A stretch of 64,000 nucleotides of DNA from Bacteroidales bacterium (GTDB taxonomy: Bacteria; Bacteroidota; Bacteroidia; Bacteroidales; JAIOZK01). Within the stretch, counting starts at the first letter, position 1; every line of letters starts with the position of its first letter. The notes below the pieces were generated by a model. It was given only the letters and a program-made list of their open reading frames with translations. It did not search any database and had not been told where the DNA came from. The stretch spans positions 1 through 64,000 of the forward strand of contig JAIPBS010000010.1 in NCBI GenBank assembly GCA_021738625.1, in the 5' to 3' direction. Positions 52,807 to 61,175 of the stretch are shown in pieces. Both the position numbers and the translations under genes were made by a program.

Positions 52807-54173
52807 GCTGAGTAAACAGGCTTTTCGGTTCTCACCAGCTCTCCTTCGATTGAATAGGGGGTGGCTGATGTTACTTTGATAAGCACAAAATTTCCGATCA
52901 GGCTTTCATCCGATGAAGGGAGTCGCATCACGATCCGGCCTTCAGTATAGCCGCTCAGGTGACCTTCTTTCCGGTCTCTGCCGTTAACCAGTACTTTTAG
53001 TTCTTTTCCGACCAGTTTCTTATTTGCGCTCAGCGCGTGTTTCCGCAAGGTATCGGTCAGGCTGTGCAGCCTTTCTTTTTTCACCTGCGGCGGGATGTCG
53101 TTGGCCCACCTGGAGCTTGCCGCTCCCGGCCTGGGCGAATACTGAGCGATGTATGCCATGTTGAAGCAAAACTCGTTCAGGGCTTTGCGGGTGTTTTCAA
53201 ACTGCTCGTCGGTTTCCCCGGTGAACCCAACGATGATGTCGGTGAAAATGCCTGCCTGTGGGATGCTTTCCCTGATCTTATGGATGATCTTCCTGTATTT
53301 ATCTACATTGTGCTTGCGGTTCATGCGGATCAGAACCTTGTCGTCGCCGGATTGCAAAGGCAGATGGATTTGCTTTGCCAGGACCGGGTATTTTGCGATC
53401 ACATCGATCACTTCATCGGTCATATCGCGGGGATGGGGCGAAGTGAAATACAGCCAGAAATCCTTCCCAGAGGATTTTCCGTATTCGCCTATCCTTCTGA
53501 GTAATTCGGGAAAGCTAATCTCATTCCCTTTTTTATCCAGGCCATAGGAGTTCACATTCTGACCCAATAGAGTAATGGATTTGTACCCCTGCTCGACCAG
53601 TTGCTTCAGCTCTTCCAATATCTCATCCGAAGGTCTCGACAACTCGCGTCCTCTGGTGTAAGGCACTGCGCAAAAGGTACAGAATTTGTCACAGCCGTTC
53701 TGGATTGGGATAAAAGCCTCGAAACTGCTTTGATAGTCGGGCCTGATATTCCAGAAATCGCCGATATGTTCGTTCATCTGTAATTTGCCCGTCAATCCTG
53801 AAACCGAAGCCGGGGAAACTATCCCGTATTGTTCGATCTGTTCAGAAAGTTTGTTTAGTTCGCTCATGGGAAATACGATATCAAACAACTTCAGGAACTT
53901 GTCCTTGTCTTCGGGAAGTACACAACCCGTGAGGAAGGTGATGAGGTTTTCACGGTCTTTTCTTTTGTTCCATTTATGGATTTTTCCATATACCTTGTCG
54001 ATGGCCTTCTGCCTGACCGAACAGGCCAGTATGCCCAGCAGGCGGGCTTCTCTTTCATCATCGGTCCATTCGTAGCCGGCCCGGTCCATGACGGTCCTCA
54101 CCCGCTCGCTGTCGGATATGTTCATCTGGCAGCCCAGGGTGATGATTTGATATTTCGTTTTTCCTGAAGTCAT
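52803..54173 (-). CDS. miaB: MiaB-family methylthiotransferase
   Basis: This 456-residue radical-SAM enzyme belongs to the MiaB/RimO family. The N-terminal UPF0004 domain has LGCQMNISDSERV and, unusually, ILACSVRQKAIDKVYGKI where MiaB normally reads NTCSVREKA. The third cluster cysteine is in LTGCVLPE. The SAM cluster is CDKFCTFC. The SVRxKA pattern supports MiaB (2-methylthio-i6A37 tRNA) over RimO. A C-terminal TRAM domain is expected (VLVNGRDRKEGHLSGYTEG). It is followed by mtaB with a 4-bp overlap. MiaB identity is probable, but RimO-like function cannot be excluded. Confidence 0.8.
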   Translation of the reverse strand: MTSGKTKYQIITLGCQMNISDSERVRTVMDRAGYEWTDDEREARLLGILACSVRQKAIDKVYGKIHKWNKRKDRENLITFLTGCVLPEDKDKFLKLFDIVFPMSELNKLSEQIEQYGIVSPASVSGLTGKLQMNEHIGDFWNIRPDYQSSFEAFIPIQNGCDKFCTFCAVPYTRGRELSRPSDEILEELKQLVEQGYKSITLLGQNVNSYGLDKKGNEISFPELLRRIGEYGKSSGKDFWLYFTSPHPRDMTDEVIDVIAKYPVLAKQIHLPLQSGDDKVLIRMNRKHNVDKYRKIIHKIRESIPQAGIFTDIIVGFTGETDEQFENTRKALNEFCFNMAYIAQYSPRPGAASSRWANDIPPQVKKERLHSLTDTLRKHALSANKKLVGKELKVLVNGRDRKEGHLSGYTEGRIVMRLPSSDESLIGNFVLIKVTSATPYSIEGELVRTEKPVYSA

Positions 54174-54227
54174 GAATCAATCTGTTCAGATATACAATGA
54201 TCAATACGCCTGTTTATTGCCTGATCT

Positions 54228-54950
54228 TCAGAAATAAACCTCCGAATGAACATGGTCGGCAGGTACTCCCTGTTCAAGCAGGATATCGTAGGCATCGTGG
54301 ATCATATTGCAGTTACCGCAAAGGTACACCAATGTGTCGGGATGTACGGTCTCGGATTTCAGATAATCGGTCACCCGTCCGCTGAAATCGCCTTTGTCAT
54401 CGCCGGTGGTGCAAAGAATATGTCTGTCCGGGTCGTAAAATGATCGCTCATAGGCTTCTTCAGCATTTCTTACCCCATGAAGCAGTTTGTAATCCAATTC
54501 GGGATAAGTTCTTACAAAGCTCCGGAAAGGGGCAATGCCTGTGCCGCTGGCGATGAAAAGAAGTTTCGATGTTAAACGTCTTTCCTCATCCAAAAGGAAA
54601 TATCCCACCGGTCCGTCGAATTTCACCCGCTCGCCCGCTTTCAGCTTTTTGAGCTGTTTGGAGACCAGGCCTTCTTTCACTTCTTTGATCAGTACTTCAA
54701 GATAAGGATCATTTTCTCCGCTGTAAATGGAATATTCACGGGTGGTGCCGTCTTCTTCAATTCCGAGAGAGATATGTTGTCCTGCAGTGAACCTGATGTT
54801 TTTCCTTTCCAGTCGAAGCACATAGGCAGAATCGGTCAGATTTCTGACTTCAATGACTTTCAATTTGTTATGGGGCTGATAGGTCAATCCCGAAACAAAG
54901 GCTGGCTTGTTTTTCTTTTTTGTGTTGATACGTGCATCAAATCCTTGCAT
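54228..54950 (-). CDS. Ferredoxin-NADP reductase-like flavoprotein (A)
   Basis: This 240-residue protein is a single FAD/NAD(P)-binding module of the ferredoxin reductase family. The FAD motif RxYS appears as TREYSIYSGE, and NAD(P) binding follows in ASGTGIAPFRSF and YLCGNCNMI. It has no ferredoxin or iron-sulfur domain, so it needs a separate electron partner. The reading frame is open upstream to 55013, but M22 (54950) begins the plausible domain. It resembles the protein at 59546-60208, with C-termini HSEVYF and VAEIYF. Confidence 0.82.
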   Translation of the reverse strand: MQGFDARINTKKKNKPAFVSGLTYQPHNKLKVIEVRNLTDSAYVLRLERKNIRFTAGQHISLGIEEDGTTREYSIYSGENDPYLEVLIKEVKEGLVSKQLKKLKAGERVKFDGPVGYFLLDEERRLTSKLLFIASGTGIAPFRSFVRTYPELDYKLLHGVRNAEEAYERSFYDPDRHILCTTGDDKGDFSGRVTDYLKSETVHPDTLVYLCGNCNMIHDAYDILLEQGVPADHVHSEVYF

Positions 54951-55029
54951 ATAATTCTTATTTAGATCAGATAAAAACAGTGCAAAGAACGGAAAAATTG
55001 TGCATACCTGCAAGGAAGTTAAATGAGGC

Positions 55030-56109
55030 TTAACGATAGCCGATGGCAGTGTAGCCCACCCAGTGGTGGTCGTGGGCCGGCGCCGTAACGCCCATGCCCA
55101 GATCTTCCACTTTCAGTATCGGGTGGTCGATGCTGGTGGCGTATTCGATAAAATTGCCGTTTAAACCGGGTTCACCGAGAAGTTGTTGCAGGTGCCAACA
55201 TGTGTACAGACCAAAGGGGATTGAATAACGTCCGCACCAGGTCCATTTGTATTGTTTGTAGTCGTCTGTTTCGACGGTGTAATCCACAAATCGAATGATC
55301 TTATTCTCGGTTAATTCTTTCACCAGACATGAGTCGATGATCCTGTGTTCATGCTCGACGGCCATGCGGTATCCCGAAGCATCCGTTCCGTATGGCGCGT
55401 AGTCGTTGCCGCCCCAGTTCTCGTCGCCATAATGCACGGCGTCGTTGCTGATCACAAGGGCGAAATCTTCACCCCAGGTCCATTCGTTGTCTTCCGCAAA
55501 TTCCGCAATGATCTCTGCAAGTTGCCTGCTAAAGGTTTCCATATTGTTAAGGTTGGCGTAAGGAATGATCATCGGCACGATCTCAGCATCCGGGTTGTAA
55601 TACTGAATGAAAGGCAGTAGGGCTTCCAGGGAATGCTCCACCTGCATCATGGTATCTTTAACCACCACAACGCTATCAGGCAGTTTTTTGATAAGCTTTT
55701 GGTTGTATTCCGATACCCTGGTGTTTCCGTAAGGTCCGGCCCAGGCGGTGTGGTTGCCCATCACAATGGCGTCGTAGGTGTCGAAATGCCGGGCCTTATG
55801 AAAAACGCCGATCAGGAACAAAACATCCGCCTTTACATTTTTAAACACAGCGGGGTAGAGGTAGCTTGCGTATGCGTAGTCGTCGTGCGGAGAGATGGCC
55901 GCTTTCCAGCTTATGCTCGAATCATAAAAGCCTTCGATGTTTTTCAGTTGGATTTCGAAATCGCGGTCGATGCGTGCCACCACGGAATCCATTTGGGTGG
56001 AGTCGGTGGCAAAACCGACCTCGTCAATCATCACACGAATATTTTCTTTTTTGTTGTTACAGGAAGTTGCAATTATCAAAATCAAAATGCCGAACAGCAA
56101 ATACCTCAT
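55030..56109 (-). CDS. Exported Memo-like (AmmeMemoRadiSam system B) protein
   Basis: This 359-residue lipoprotein (lipobox IIATSC) matches the MEMO1/AMMECR1-associated B family. Typical segments are AAISPHDDYAYAS, FHKARHFDTYDAIVMG, QVEHSLEALLPFIQYYNP and VISNDAVHYGDENW, where His and Asp residues could hold a metal. Bacterial members are usually cytoplasmic and paired with AmmeMemoRadiSam genes, which are absent here. The upstream ATG at 56127 adds six residues and is less likely. Its function is unknown. Confidence 0.82.
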   Translation of the reverse strand: MRYLLFGILILIIATSCNNKKENIRVMIDEVGFATDSTQMDSVVARIDRDFEIQLKNIEGFYDSSISWKAAISPHDDYAYASYLYPAVFKNVKADVLFLIGVFHKARHFDTYDAIVMGNHTAWAGPYGNTRVSEYNQKLIKKLPDSVVVVKDTMMQVEHSLEALLPFIQYYNPDAEIVPMIIPYANLNNMETFSRQLAEIIAEFAEDNEWTWGEDFALVISNDAVHYGDENWGGNDYAPYGTDASGYRMAVEHEHRIIDSCLVKELTENKIIRFVDYTVETDDYKQYKWTWCGRYSIPFGLYTCWHLQQLLGEPGLNGNFIEYATSIDHPILKVEDLGMGVTAPAHDHHWVGYTAIGYR

Positions 56110-56137
56110 AGTGAAAATTTTCCACAAATGTAAGTTT

Positions 56138-56833
56138 TTATTCGCTATTTGGCTGCACTAGCAGCTCAAAATTCTCCAGCTTAAGTGCCACGAGATTACC
56201 CAGATGCGTCCGTTTGTTGTAAACGCATCCTCCATCGAGGTTGATTACCCCGGCTTGGGGATTGTTAATGCGTTCGATCATATCTTCTACCGAAACAGGC
56301 GTATGCCCATGAATGATCTTCCTTCCCTGCATGAGCTGTTTATCATATTGCTCCTCACGGGTCCAGGCCATCAGGTCATCTTGCCTGAACGGATCATTTG
56401 CGTTAAAGTTTAAACCTGCATGCACCAGCGCTGCTTCGGGTTCGGAATTGATGAGCAGAGGCATTTCCCGGATGAAACCAGTGTAGATATCCGGTATCCG
56501 CTCAAGCGCTTTCGGGCCGAGCTGGGCGTGATCGGTGATGCCGAAATCCCTGAGCGTGGTATCTCCCTTGTTCGTCATCCATAGCTCGAAGGCTTTTTCG
56601 CTTCCGGCTGCTTCCATCATCATATCCTCATGATTGCCTTTCAATAATGTCAGTTGATAGCCTTCTTTCAGCATCTCCATCAGGAAATCCAGCACGGCTT
56701 TGGAATCCGGTCCCCGGTCGATGTAATCCCCCAGGAAGAAAAGCTTGTCGGTGCGGGAGGGTTTGATCTTTTCCTCAATAAGCAGCTTTAAAGTTTTATA
56801 ACATCCGTGTATGTCTCCAATTACATATCTCAT
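56138..56833 (-). CDS. PPP-family metallophosphoesterase (serine/threonine phosphatase-like)
   Basis: This 231-residue cytoplasmic enzyme has all PPP motifs: GDIHGCYKTL, GDYIDRGPDS and LKGNHEDM, with a distant His in GHTPVS. These bind two metal ions. Such bacterial enzymes act as protein phosphatases or nucleotide hydrolases (ApaH/PrpE type); the substrate is unclear. The preceding in-frame ATG codons at 56872 and 56836 are possible starts; 56833 begins the conserved domain. The gene is divergent from the dihydrouridine synthase. Confidence 0.85.
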   Translation of the reverse strand: MRYVIGDIHGCYKTLKLLIEEKIKPSRTDKLFFLGDYIDRGPDSKAVLDFLMEMLKEGYQLTLLKGNHEDMMMEAAGSEKAFELWMTNKGDTTLRDFGITDHAQLGPKALERIPDIYTGFIREMPLLINSEPEAALVHAGLNFNANDPFRQDDLMAWTREEQYDKQLMQGRKIIHGHTPVSVEDMIERINNPQAGVINLDGGCVYNKRTHLGNLVALKLENFELLVQPNSE

Positions 56834-56903
56834 CATAATCAGTCGTGCAATTTTACTGCCGAAAACAAACACAATTTAAGATATTTGCAGCAGAAAAGAA
56901 AAC

Positions 56904-57845
56904 ATGATTTTTTTAGCACCGCTTCAGGGATATACCGAATACTTTTTCAGGAACGCCTACGCCAGGCATTTCGGAGGCATCGATCTGGCCATCGCTCCTT
57001 TTGTTTCGCTGGTGAAAGGTAAGAAGGTGAAGCTCAATCACATCAAGGACCTATGGCCTGAAAACAACAGGCATATGAAGATCATTCCACAGGTGATGGG
57101 ACGCGAACCCGAATTGTTTATCACCATGGCAAAAGCTTTGGAGGATCTCGGCTATGACTCGATAAACTGGAACCTGGGCTGCCCGATCCGGCAAATTGCC
57201 CGTAAGAAAAGGGGAAGCGGATTGCTGCCCTGGCCTGATGAGATCGATCAAATTCTTTCGGAAGTGATCCCGCAGATCAATATCCGGTTTTCAATAAAAA
57301 CAAGGATCGGATATGAATCGGTGAAAGAAGCAGGTCCGCTTATGGAAGTTTATAACCGTTATCCGCTTGAATACCTGGTGATCCATCCACGCATCGGTAC
57401 GCAGATGTACGAGGGCGAAGTTCAGATGGATGTATTTGAGCAATGTCTTACGGTCTCGAAAAACCCGGTGGTTTACAGCGGGGATATCTGGAATAAAGAT
57501 ATTTATCGTGATCTTTGTTCACGTTTTCCCGGTTTGAAGCACTGGATGATGGGCCGCGGATTGTTCAGCGATTTGTTCCTGCCTGAGAAGATCACAGGTG
57601 TTTTTGATGAGAAAAACATGAATGAACGTTTCTGGGCTTTTCAGTATGATCTGCTGGAAGCCATACAGGAAAGAATGCGCAGGGAAGTCAATGTGCTGAA
57701 CAAAACAAAAGAGCTGTGGACCAAATGGGCCGGGATGTTCAAAGAAAAGGATGGGATACTGGCTATGATCTATCCGGTGAAAAGTTTGAGTGAAATGAGG
57801 AAGGTTTTGGGTGAGGTTGAGCATAATTTTTGTTTGAAACCCTAG
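56904..57845 (+). CDS. tRNA-dihydrouridine synthase family protein
   Basis: This 313-residue flavin-dependent TIM barrel reduces uridine in tRNA. LAPLQGYTEYFFRNAYARHF at the N-terminus binds FMN. NLGCPIRQIARKKRGSGLL holds the catalytic cysteine. SIKTRIGY and VIHPRIGTQMYEG follow, and GRGLFSDLFLP near residue 220 is the FMN phosphate site. It is closest in layout to the DusC-like short type found in Bacteroidota. The gene lies after a 70-bp divergent promoter region shared with the phosphatase. Confidence 0.9.
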   Translation: MIFLAPLQGYTEYFFRNAYARHFGGIDLAIAPFVSLVKGKKVKLNHIKDLWPENNRHMKIIPQVMGREPELFITMAKALEDLGYDSINWNLGCPIRQIARKKRGSGLLPWPDEIDQILSEVIPQINIRFSIKTRIGYESVKEAGPLMEVYNRYPLEYLVIHPRIGTQMYEGEVQMDVFEQCLTVSKNPVVYSGDIWNKDIYRDLCSRFPGLKHWMMGRGLFSDLFLPEKITGVFDEKNMNERFWAFQYDLLEAIQERMRREVNVLNKTKELWTKWAGMFKEKDGILAMIYPVKSLSEMRKVLGEVEHNFCLKP

Positions 57846-57963
57846 CCTTTATAGATTTCTGTTATGCGATGCTTTATCGTTTGAGGGATGTTATGATATT
57901 CGAATAGAAGCAGAGGTATGTTTTCGAGAATCTTAATGTCTCTCGATGCATCAAACATTCAGC

Positions 57964-58332
57964 TTAAAACAATCCGAAGGATCGCAGGATTTCTGCCAGT
58001 TTAGGATCATTTTTTGCATGCTCTTTGAGGGCAGATTCCAATTTAAAGTACTTTTCACTTAGCTCATAGTTTTTTAACTGGACCGGATTTAATGCAGATC
58101 GGCGATCCCAAACTATATAACCGAACAAAAGTATCATTAATGCAATCAATATCCCGAATCCCCAGTAAAGGATGTCTATCCTTGAGCTAAGTTCTGTTCT
58201 CAACGACTCCATCTCAATTTCCATTTTAATTAGCCTGTCCCTGTCATCCAGCGTGAATGGAACCTCTTTGGTTTGAGGTATAACAACCCAAGATATTGCT
58301 GTGAATATGAAAAATAACAGGAATTTTTTCAT
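57964..58332 (-). CDS. Small membrane protein of unknown function
   Basis: This 122-residue protein starts with a signal peptide (KKFLLFFIFTAISWVVIPQ), then a helical segment rich in charged residues (DDRDRLIKMEIEMESLRTEL), one transmembrane helix (DILYWGFGILIALMILLFGYIVW) and a C-terminal helical tail. The middle helix could form a coiled coil. I recognise no family. It is a single gene on the minus strand between dus and rlmN. Confidence 0.65.
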   Translation of the reverse strand: MKKFLLFFIFTAISWVVIPQTKEVPFTLDDRDRLIKMEIEMESLRTELSSRIDILYWGFGILIALMILLFGYIVWDRRSALNPVQLKNYELSEKYFKLESALKEHAKNDPKLAEILRSFGLF

Positions 58333-58502
58333 GATGATTTATTTATTGATTTCAAAGATATTAAAATTTGCTTTTCATAACAAGACAAGATTAACATAAT
58401 CGATCATAATCATTGCATTTAAAGGAACTTTGTAAAATGACAAATTCCAAAACACAAATAGCAAATAAACTCCAAAACCAATTGTCTGGGAAACCAATTA
58501 AT

Positions 58503-59546
58503 TTACTTCTTAGTAGATTCCTTTTTTCCCAACTCCCTCGTCGAAAGCAAACCACAGGCCGCTTCGATATCCTGCCCACGGGAGGTGCGGATGGTGGTGG
58601 TAATGCCTTTTTGCTTCAGGGCGTCGCGGAACCATTCGATGGTTTGGTCGTCGCTGCTTTGCAGGGGAGTGCCCGGGATGGGATGGAAACGCAACAGGTT
58701 GATCCGGCATTTGATGCCGTGCAGCAATTTAACCAGTCCTTTTACATGCCGCTCCCGGTCGTTATAGCCTTTGAACATAATATACTCGAAGCTCACCCGG
58801 CGCTGTCTGCCCCATTCGGTGTCACGTATGGCTTGCATCACCTGTGGCAGGGAGTAAACATTTTCGATGGGCATGATCTTTTTCCGTTCTTCTTCAAAGG
58901 GTGAGTGAAGACTGACGGCCAGATGGGCTTTGGTTTCTTCCAGGAATTTTTTGATGCCGGGTACGATTCCGATGGTTGAAACCGTTACCCGGCGCGGCGC
59001 CATCTCAAATCCCCAGTTTTCGGTCAGGATGTTGACCGACTTTAAAACATCCTCCAGGTTATCGAAAGGTTCGCCCATGCCCATGAAGACAATGTTGGAA
59101 AGCATTTCTCTTTCGGGCAGGCTCCTGATCTGGTTCAGGATTTGGTTGGTGCTTAGCTGTCCCTGGAAGCCCTGCTTGCCGGTGGCGCAGAACAGGCAAC
59201 CCATTTTGCAACCCACTTGGGAGGAAACACAGAGTGTGGCCCTGTCTTTTTCAGGAATATAAGCCGATTCGATGAATTTGCCCTGTCCGGCCGGGAAGAG
59301 ATATTTTTTGGTGCCGTCGGCGGATTTGCTGACAGTTATATGGGGCGTCAGACCGAAATCATATTTTTCAGAAAGCTTTTGACGTGCCTCCTTTGATAGA
59401 TTCGTCATTTCCTCAATGGAGGTAATGTCCTTTTTGTATAACCAGTCGGTGATCTGTTTGGCAGTGAATCTGGGAAGCCCTTCCTGCCGGACGATCTCCT
59501 GCAGCTCATCAAGGGTTTTACCGAAAAGGGGTTCTTTTGCCTGCAT
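58503..59546 (-). CDS. rlmN: Dual-specificity 23S rRNA/tRNA adenine-C2 methyltransferase RlmN
   Basis: This 347-residue radical-SAM enzyme methylates A2503 of 23S rRNA and A37 of some tRNAs. An N-terminal HhH-like part (GLPRFTAKQITDWLYKK) precedes the radical cluster in CKMGCLFC, with GMGEPFDNLEDV and HLAVSLHSPFEEERKK following. The methylated cysteine lies in AACGLLS near the C-terminus. Length is normal. Its ATG overlaps the stop of the upstream flavoprotein gene in TGATG, so the two are co-translated. Confidence 0.95.
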   Translation of the reverse strand: MQAKEPLFGKTLDELQEIVRQEGLPRFTAKQITDWLYKKDITSIEEMTNLSKEARQKLSEKYDFGLTPHITVSKSADGTKKYLFPAGQGKFIESAYIPEKDRATLCVSSQVGCKMGCLFCATGKQGFQGQLSTNQILNQIRSLPEREMLSNIVFMGMGEPFDNLEDVLKSVNILTENWGFEMAPRRVTVSTIGIVPGIKKFLEETKAHLAVSLHSPFEEERKKIMPIENVYSLPQVMQAIRDTEWGRQRRVSFEYIMFKGYNDRERHVKGLVKLLHGIKCRINLLRFHPIPGTPLQSSDDQTIEWFRDALKQKGITTTIRTSRGQDIEAACGLLSTRELGKKESTKK

Positions 59547-60208
59547 CAGAAATAGATTTCAGCCACGATGTTGCCGAAGGGAATGCCTTTGTCGACCAGA
59601 ATGTCGCGCACTTCAACAACCATTTCGGAGCCGCCGCAAAGATAGTATTTATAATCCGTTGGCAGGTTGCGCTGCTGCCTGAGGTATTCGGTTATCCTTC
59701 CCTTGAAAACGTCTCTGTCCGATTCACGGGTACAACAGCGGATATAATGATCCCCGAATTTTTCTTTCAACTCTTTCTGAAAATAAAATGAATCCAGGCT
59801 TCGACTGCCATGGATCAGCACTTTGTTTTTTTCCAGACCTGAGCGGTACATCGACAGGTAGGGGGCAATGCCTGTACCCGTGGCGATCCAAAACGCCGGA
59901 TCGGCTTTGCCGTAAAAGCTACCGAATGGTTCGGTAACATAGATACGATCGCCTTTTTTCAGCTTCGACAGTTTTTTAGTCAGGCTGCCTTGCGGTATAA
60001 TATTGAAGAGAATGCGCATCTCATCTTCACGGGCGCCGCTGGCAATCGAATACAGGCGCGGTGGATCAGTCTCGTCCAATGTCAGGCCAACCACCTGTCC
60101 GGGCACGAAATCATGCAGGCGGGGCATGGCCAATATAAAAGCTTCAGGAGCGATCTGCTCCACAGTAATTATTTTGTTGGTAAAAAGTTTTGTTTGCTCT
60201 TCTGTCAT
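59546..60208 (-). CDS. Ferredoxin-NADP reductase-like flavoprotein (B)
   Basis: This 220-residue single-module flavoprotein resembles the protein at 54228-54950. PPRLYSIASGARED is the FAD-binding RxYS motif, IATGTGIAPYLSMYR is the NAD(P) loop, and YYLCGGSEMVVEVRDIL is the C-terminal nucleotide segment. It has no iron-sulfur domain. It probably reduces a ferredoxin or flavodoxin, possibly for radical-SAM enzymes such as the overlapping rlmN. That link is inferred only from the gene overlap. Confidence 0.85.
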   Translation of the reverse strand: MTEEQTKLFTNKIITVEQIAPEAFILAMPRLHDFVPGQVVGLTLDETDPPRLYSIASGAREDEMRILFNIIPQGSLTKKLSKLKKGDRIYVTEPFGSFYGKADPAFWIATGTGIAPYLSMYRSGLEKNKVLIHGSRSLDSFYFQKELKEKFGDHYIRCCTRESDRDVFKGRITEYLRQQRNLPTDYKYYLCGGSEMVVEVRDILVDKGIPFGNIVAEIYF

Positions 60209-60261
60209 TATATACCTCCAAACAAACTGTAATGGGAAATGTTTAAGCCGGATTGGCTTGT

Positions 60262-60849
60262 CTATTCATCTTCGGTGTTGAATCGTATGCTCCACATGCC
60301 GCGTAAATCCCCTGCTTTATAACCTGTGGCCTGATCTTCCGGATAGTGTTTCCGGATGATGGCGTAAGAGGTGTCCTGTATTTGTTTGCCTATCTCACCA
60401 TGACAGTTCAGGCAAAGCGGCTTCACCATGATGGGTGCGGTGAACAACACTTTATTTTCACCAACCGGCAGGATTTGCGGATGCAGTGAATCGCCATTCT
60501 CGAATTTGCGCTGGTATTCATTCAGGATAGCCAGCTCCAGCGAATCGGGCGCATTCATTGGATTACGGATATTCAAAGAGGTCCGTTTGATATCGGCGTT
60601 GTACAATTTGGATAATGAATCGGTGATGGGCATTGCCTGGATGTTGCAATAAGAAATGGCTTCGGGAACACCTCCCCGGGCCAGGGCTGCTTTCAGCTCC
60701 GAAGACAGGGCATTGAAGGTTTCCGTTGCAATGGTCTTGCCTTGCGAAAGGTATTTGTTTTCATCGTGCCGTTGCGGGCCGTTGCATGCTGCAATCATCA
60801 TTGCGGTCAGCATGATGGCTGCAGAGAAAATCTTGATGCTTTTTCTCAT
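60262..60849 (-). CDS. DUF3365 haem-binding lipoprotein
   Basis: This 195-residue protein has a signal peptide and lipobox (MMIAAC). A DUF3365/Tll0287-like domain follows: FNALSSELKAALARGGVPEAI, KRTSLNIRNPMNAPD and a CLNCHGE haem c site. LCLNCH fits covalent haem binding on the periplasmic side. DUF3365 proteins are sensors or cytochromes. An upstream ATG at 60981 would put 44 extra residues of repeat-like DNA before the signal peptide, so 60849 is chosen. Confidence 0.85.
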   Translation of the reverse strand: MRKSIKIFSAAIMLTAMMIAACNGPQRHDENKYLSQGKTIATETFNALSSELKAALARGGVPEAISYCNIQAMPITDSLSKLYNADIKRTSLNIRNPMNAPDSLELAILNEYQRKFENGDSLHPQILPVGENKVLFTAPIMVKPLCLNCHGEIGKQIQDTSYAIIRKHYPEDQATGYKAGDLRGMWSIRFNTEDE

Positions 60850-61175
60850 AATTGCTCGGTTTTGGATTTGGTGTATCAAAGATAGGCAAGTTTTTTGAGT
60901 CGGATGTTGATGGTTGGATTGTTCAATTGTTCGATTGCTCGATTGTTTGATTGGATTCACTATCTCACCACTAAACAACAAGTGAATGGATCACAACCAT
61001 GCAATCATACATCCATCCCATCAATTTGTCATCCTCAAATATAACGCGCTGGCTATATTCCCAATCAAAACAAATCGGACATAATCAATCACATATCGGA
61101 CATCATTCTCAATATCATTGATTTATACCTGTTTGTTGTTTTAACTTTATGCCAAAACAACTCAAAAACTTTTTA
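60850..61175. other. Intergenic region with family B repeats
   Basis: This 326-bp divergent spacer holds TTGATGGTTGGATTGTTCAATTGTTCG-type repeats (60911-60957) and CATGCAATCATACATCCATCC (60998-61018). The promoter for the surface-protein gene must lie here. A TAACTTTATG near 61142-61151 is a weak candidate. Confidence 0.5.
60994..61020 (-). repeat. CAATCATACATCCAT tract (repeat family B, inverse)
   Basis: ACAACCATGCAATCATACATCCATCCC is the reverse complement of the ATGGATGTATGATTG tracts at 40362 and 49133. Confidence 0.6.
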
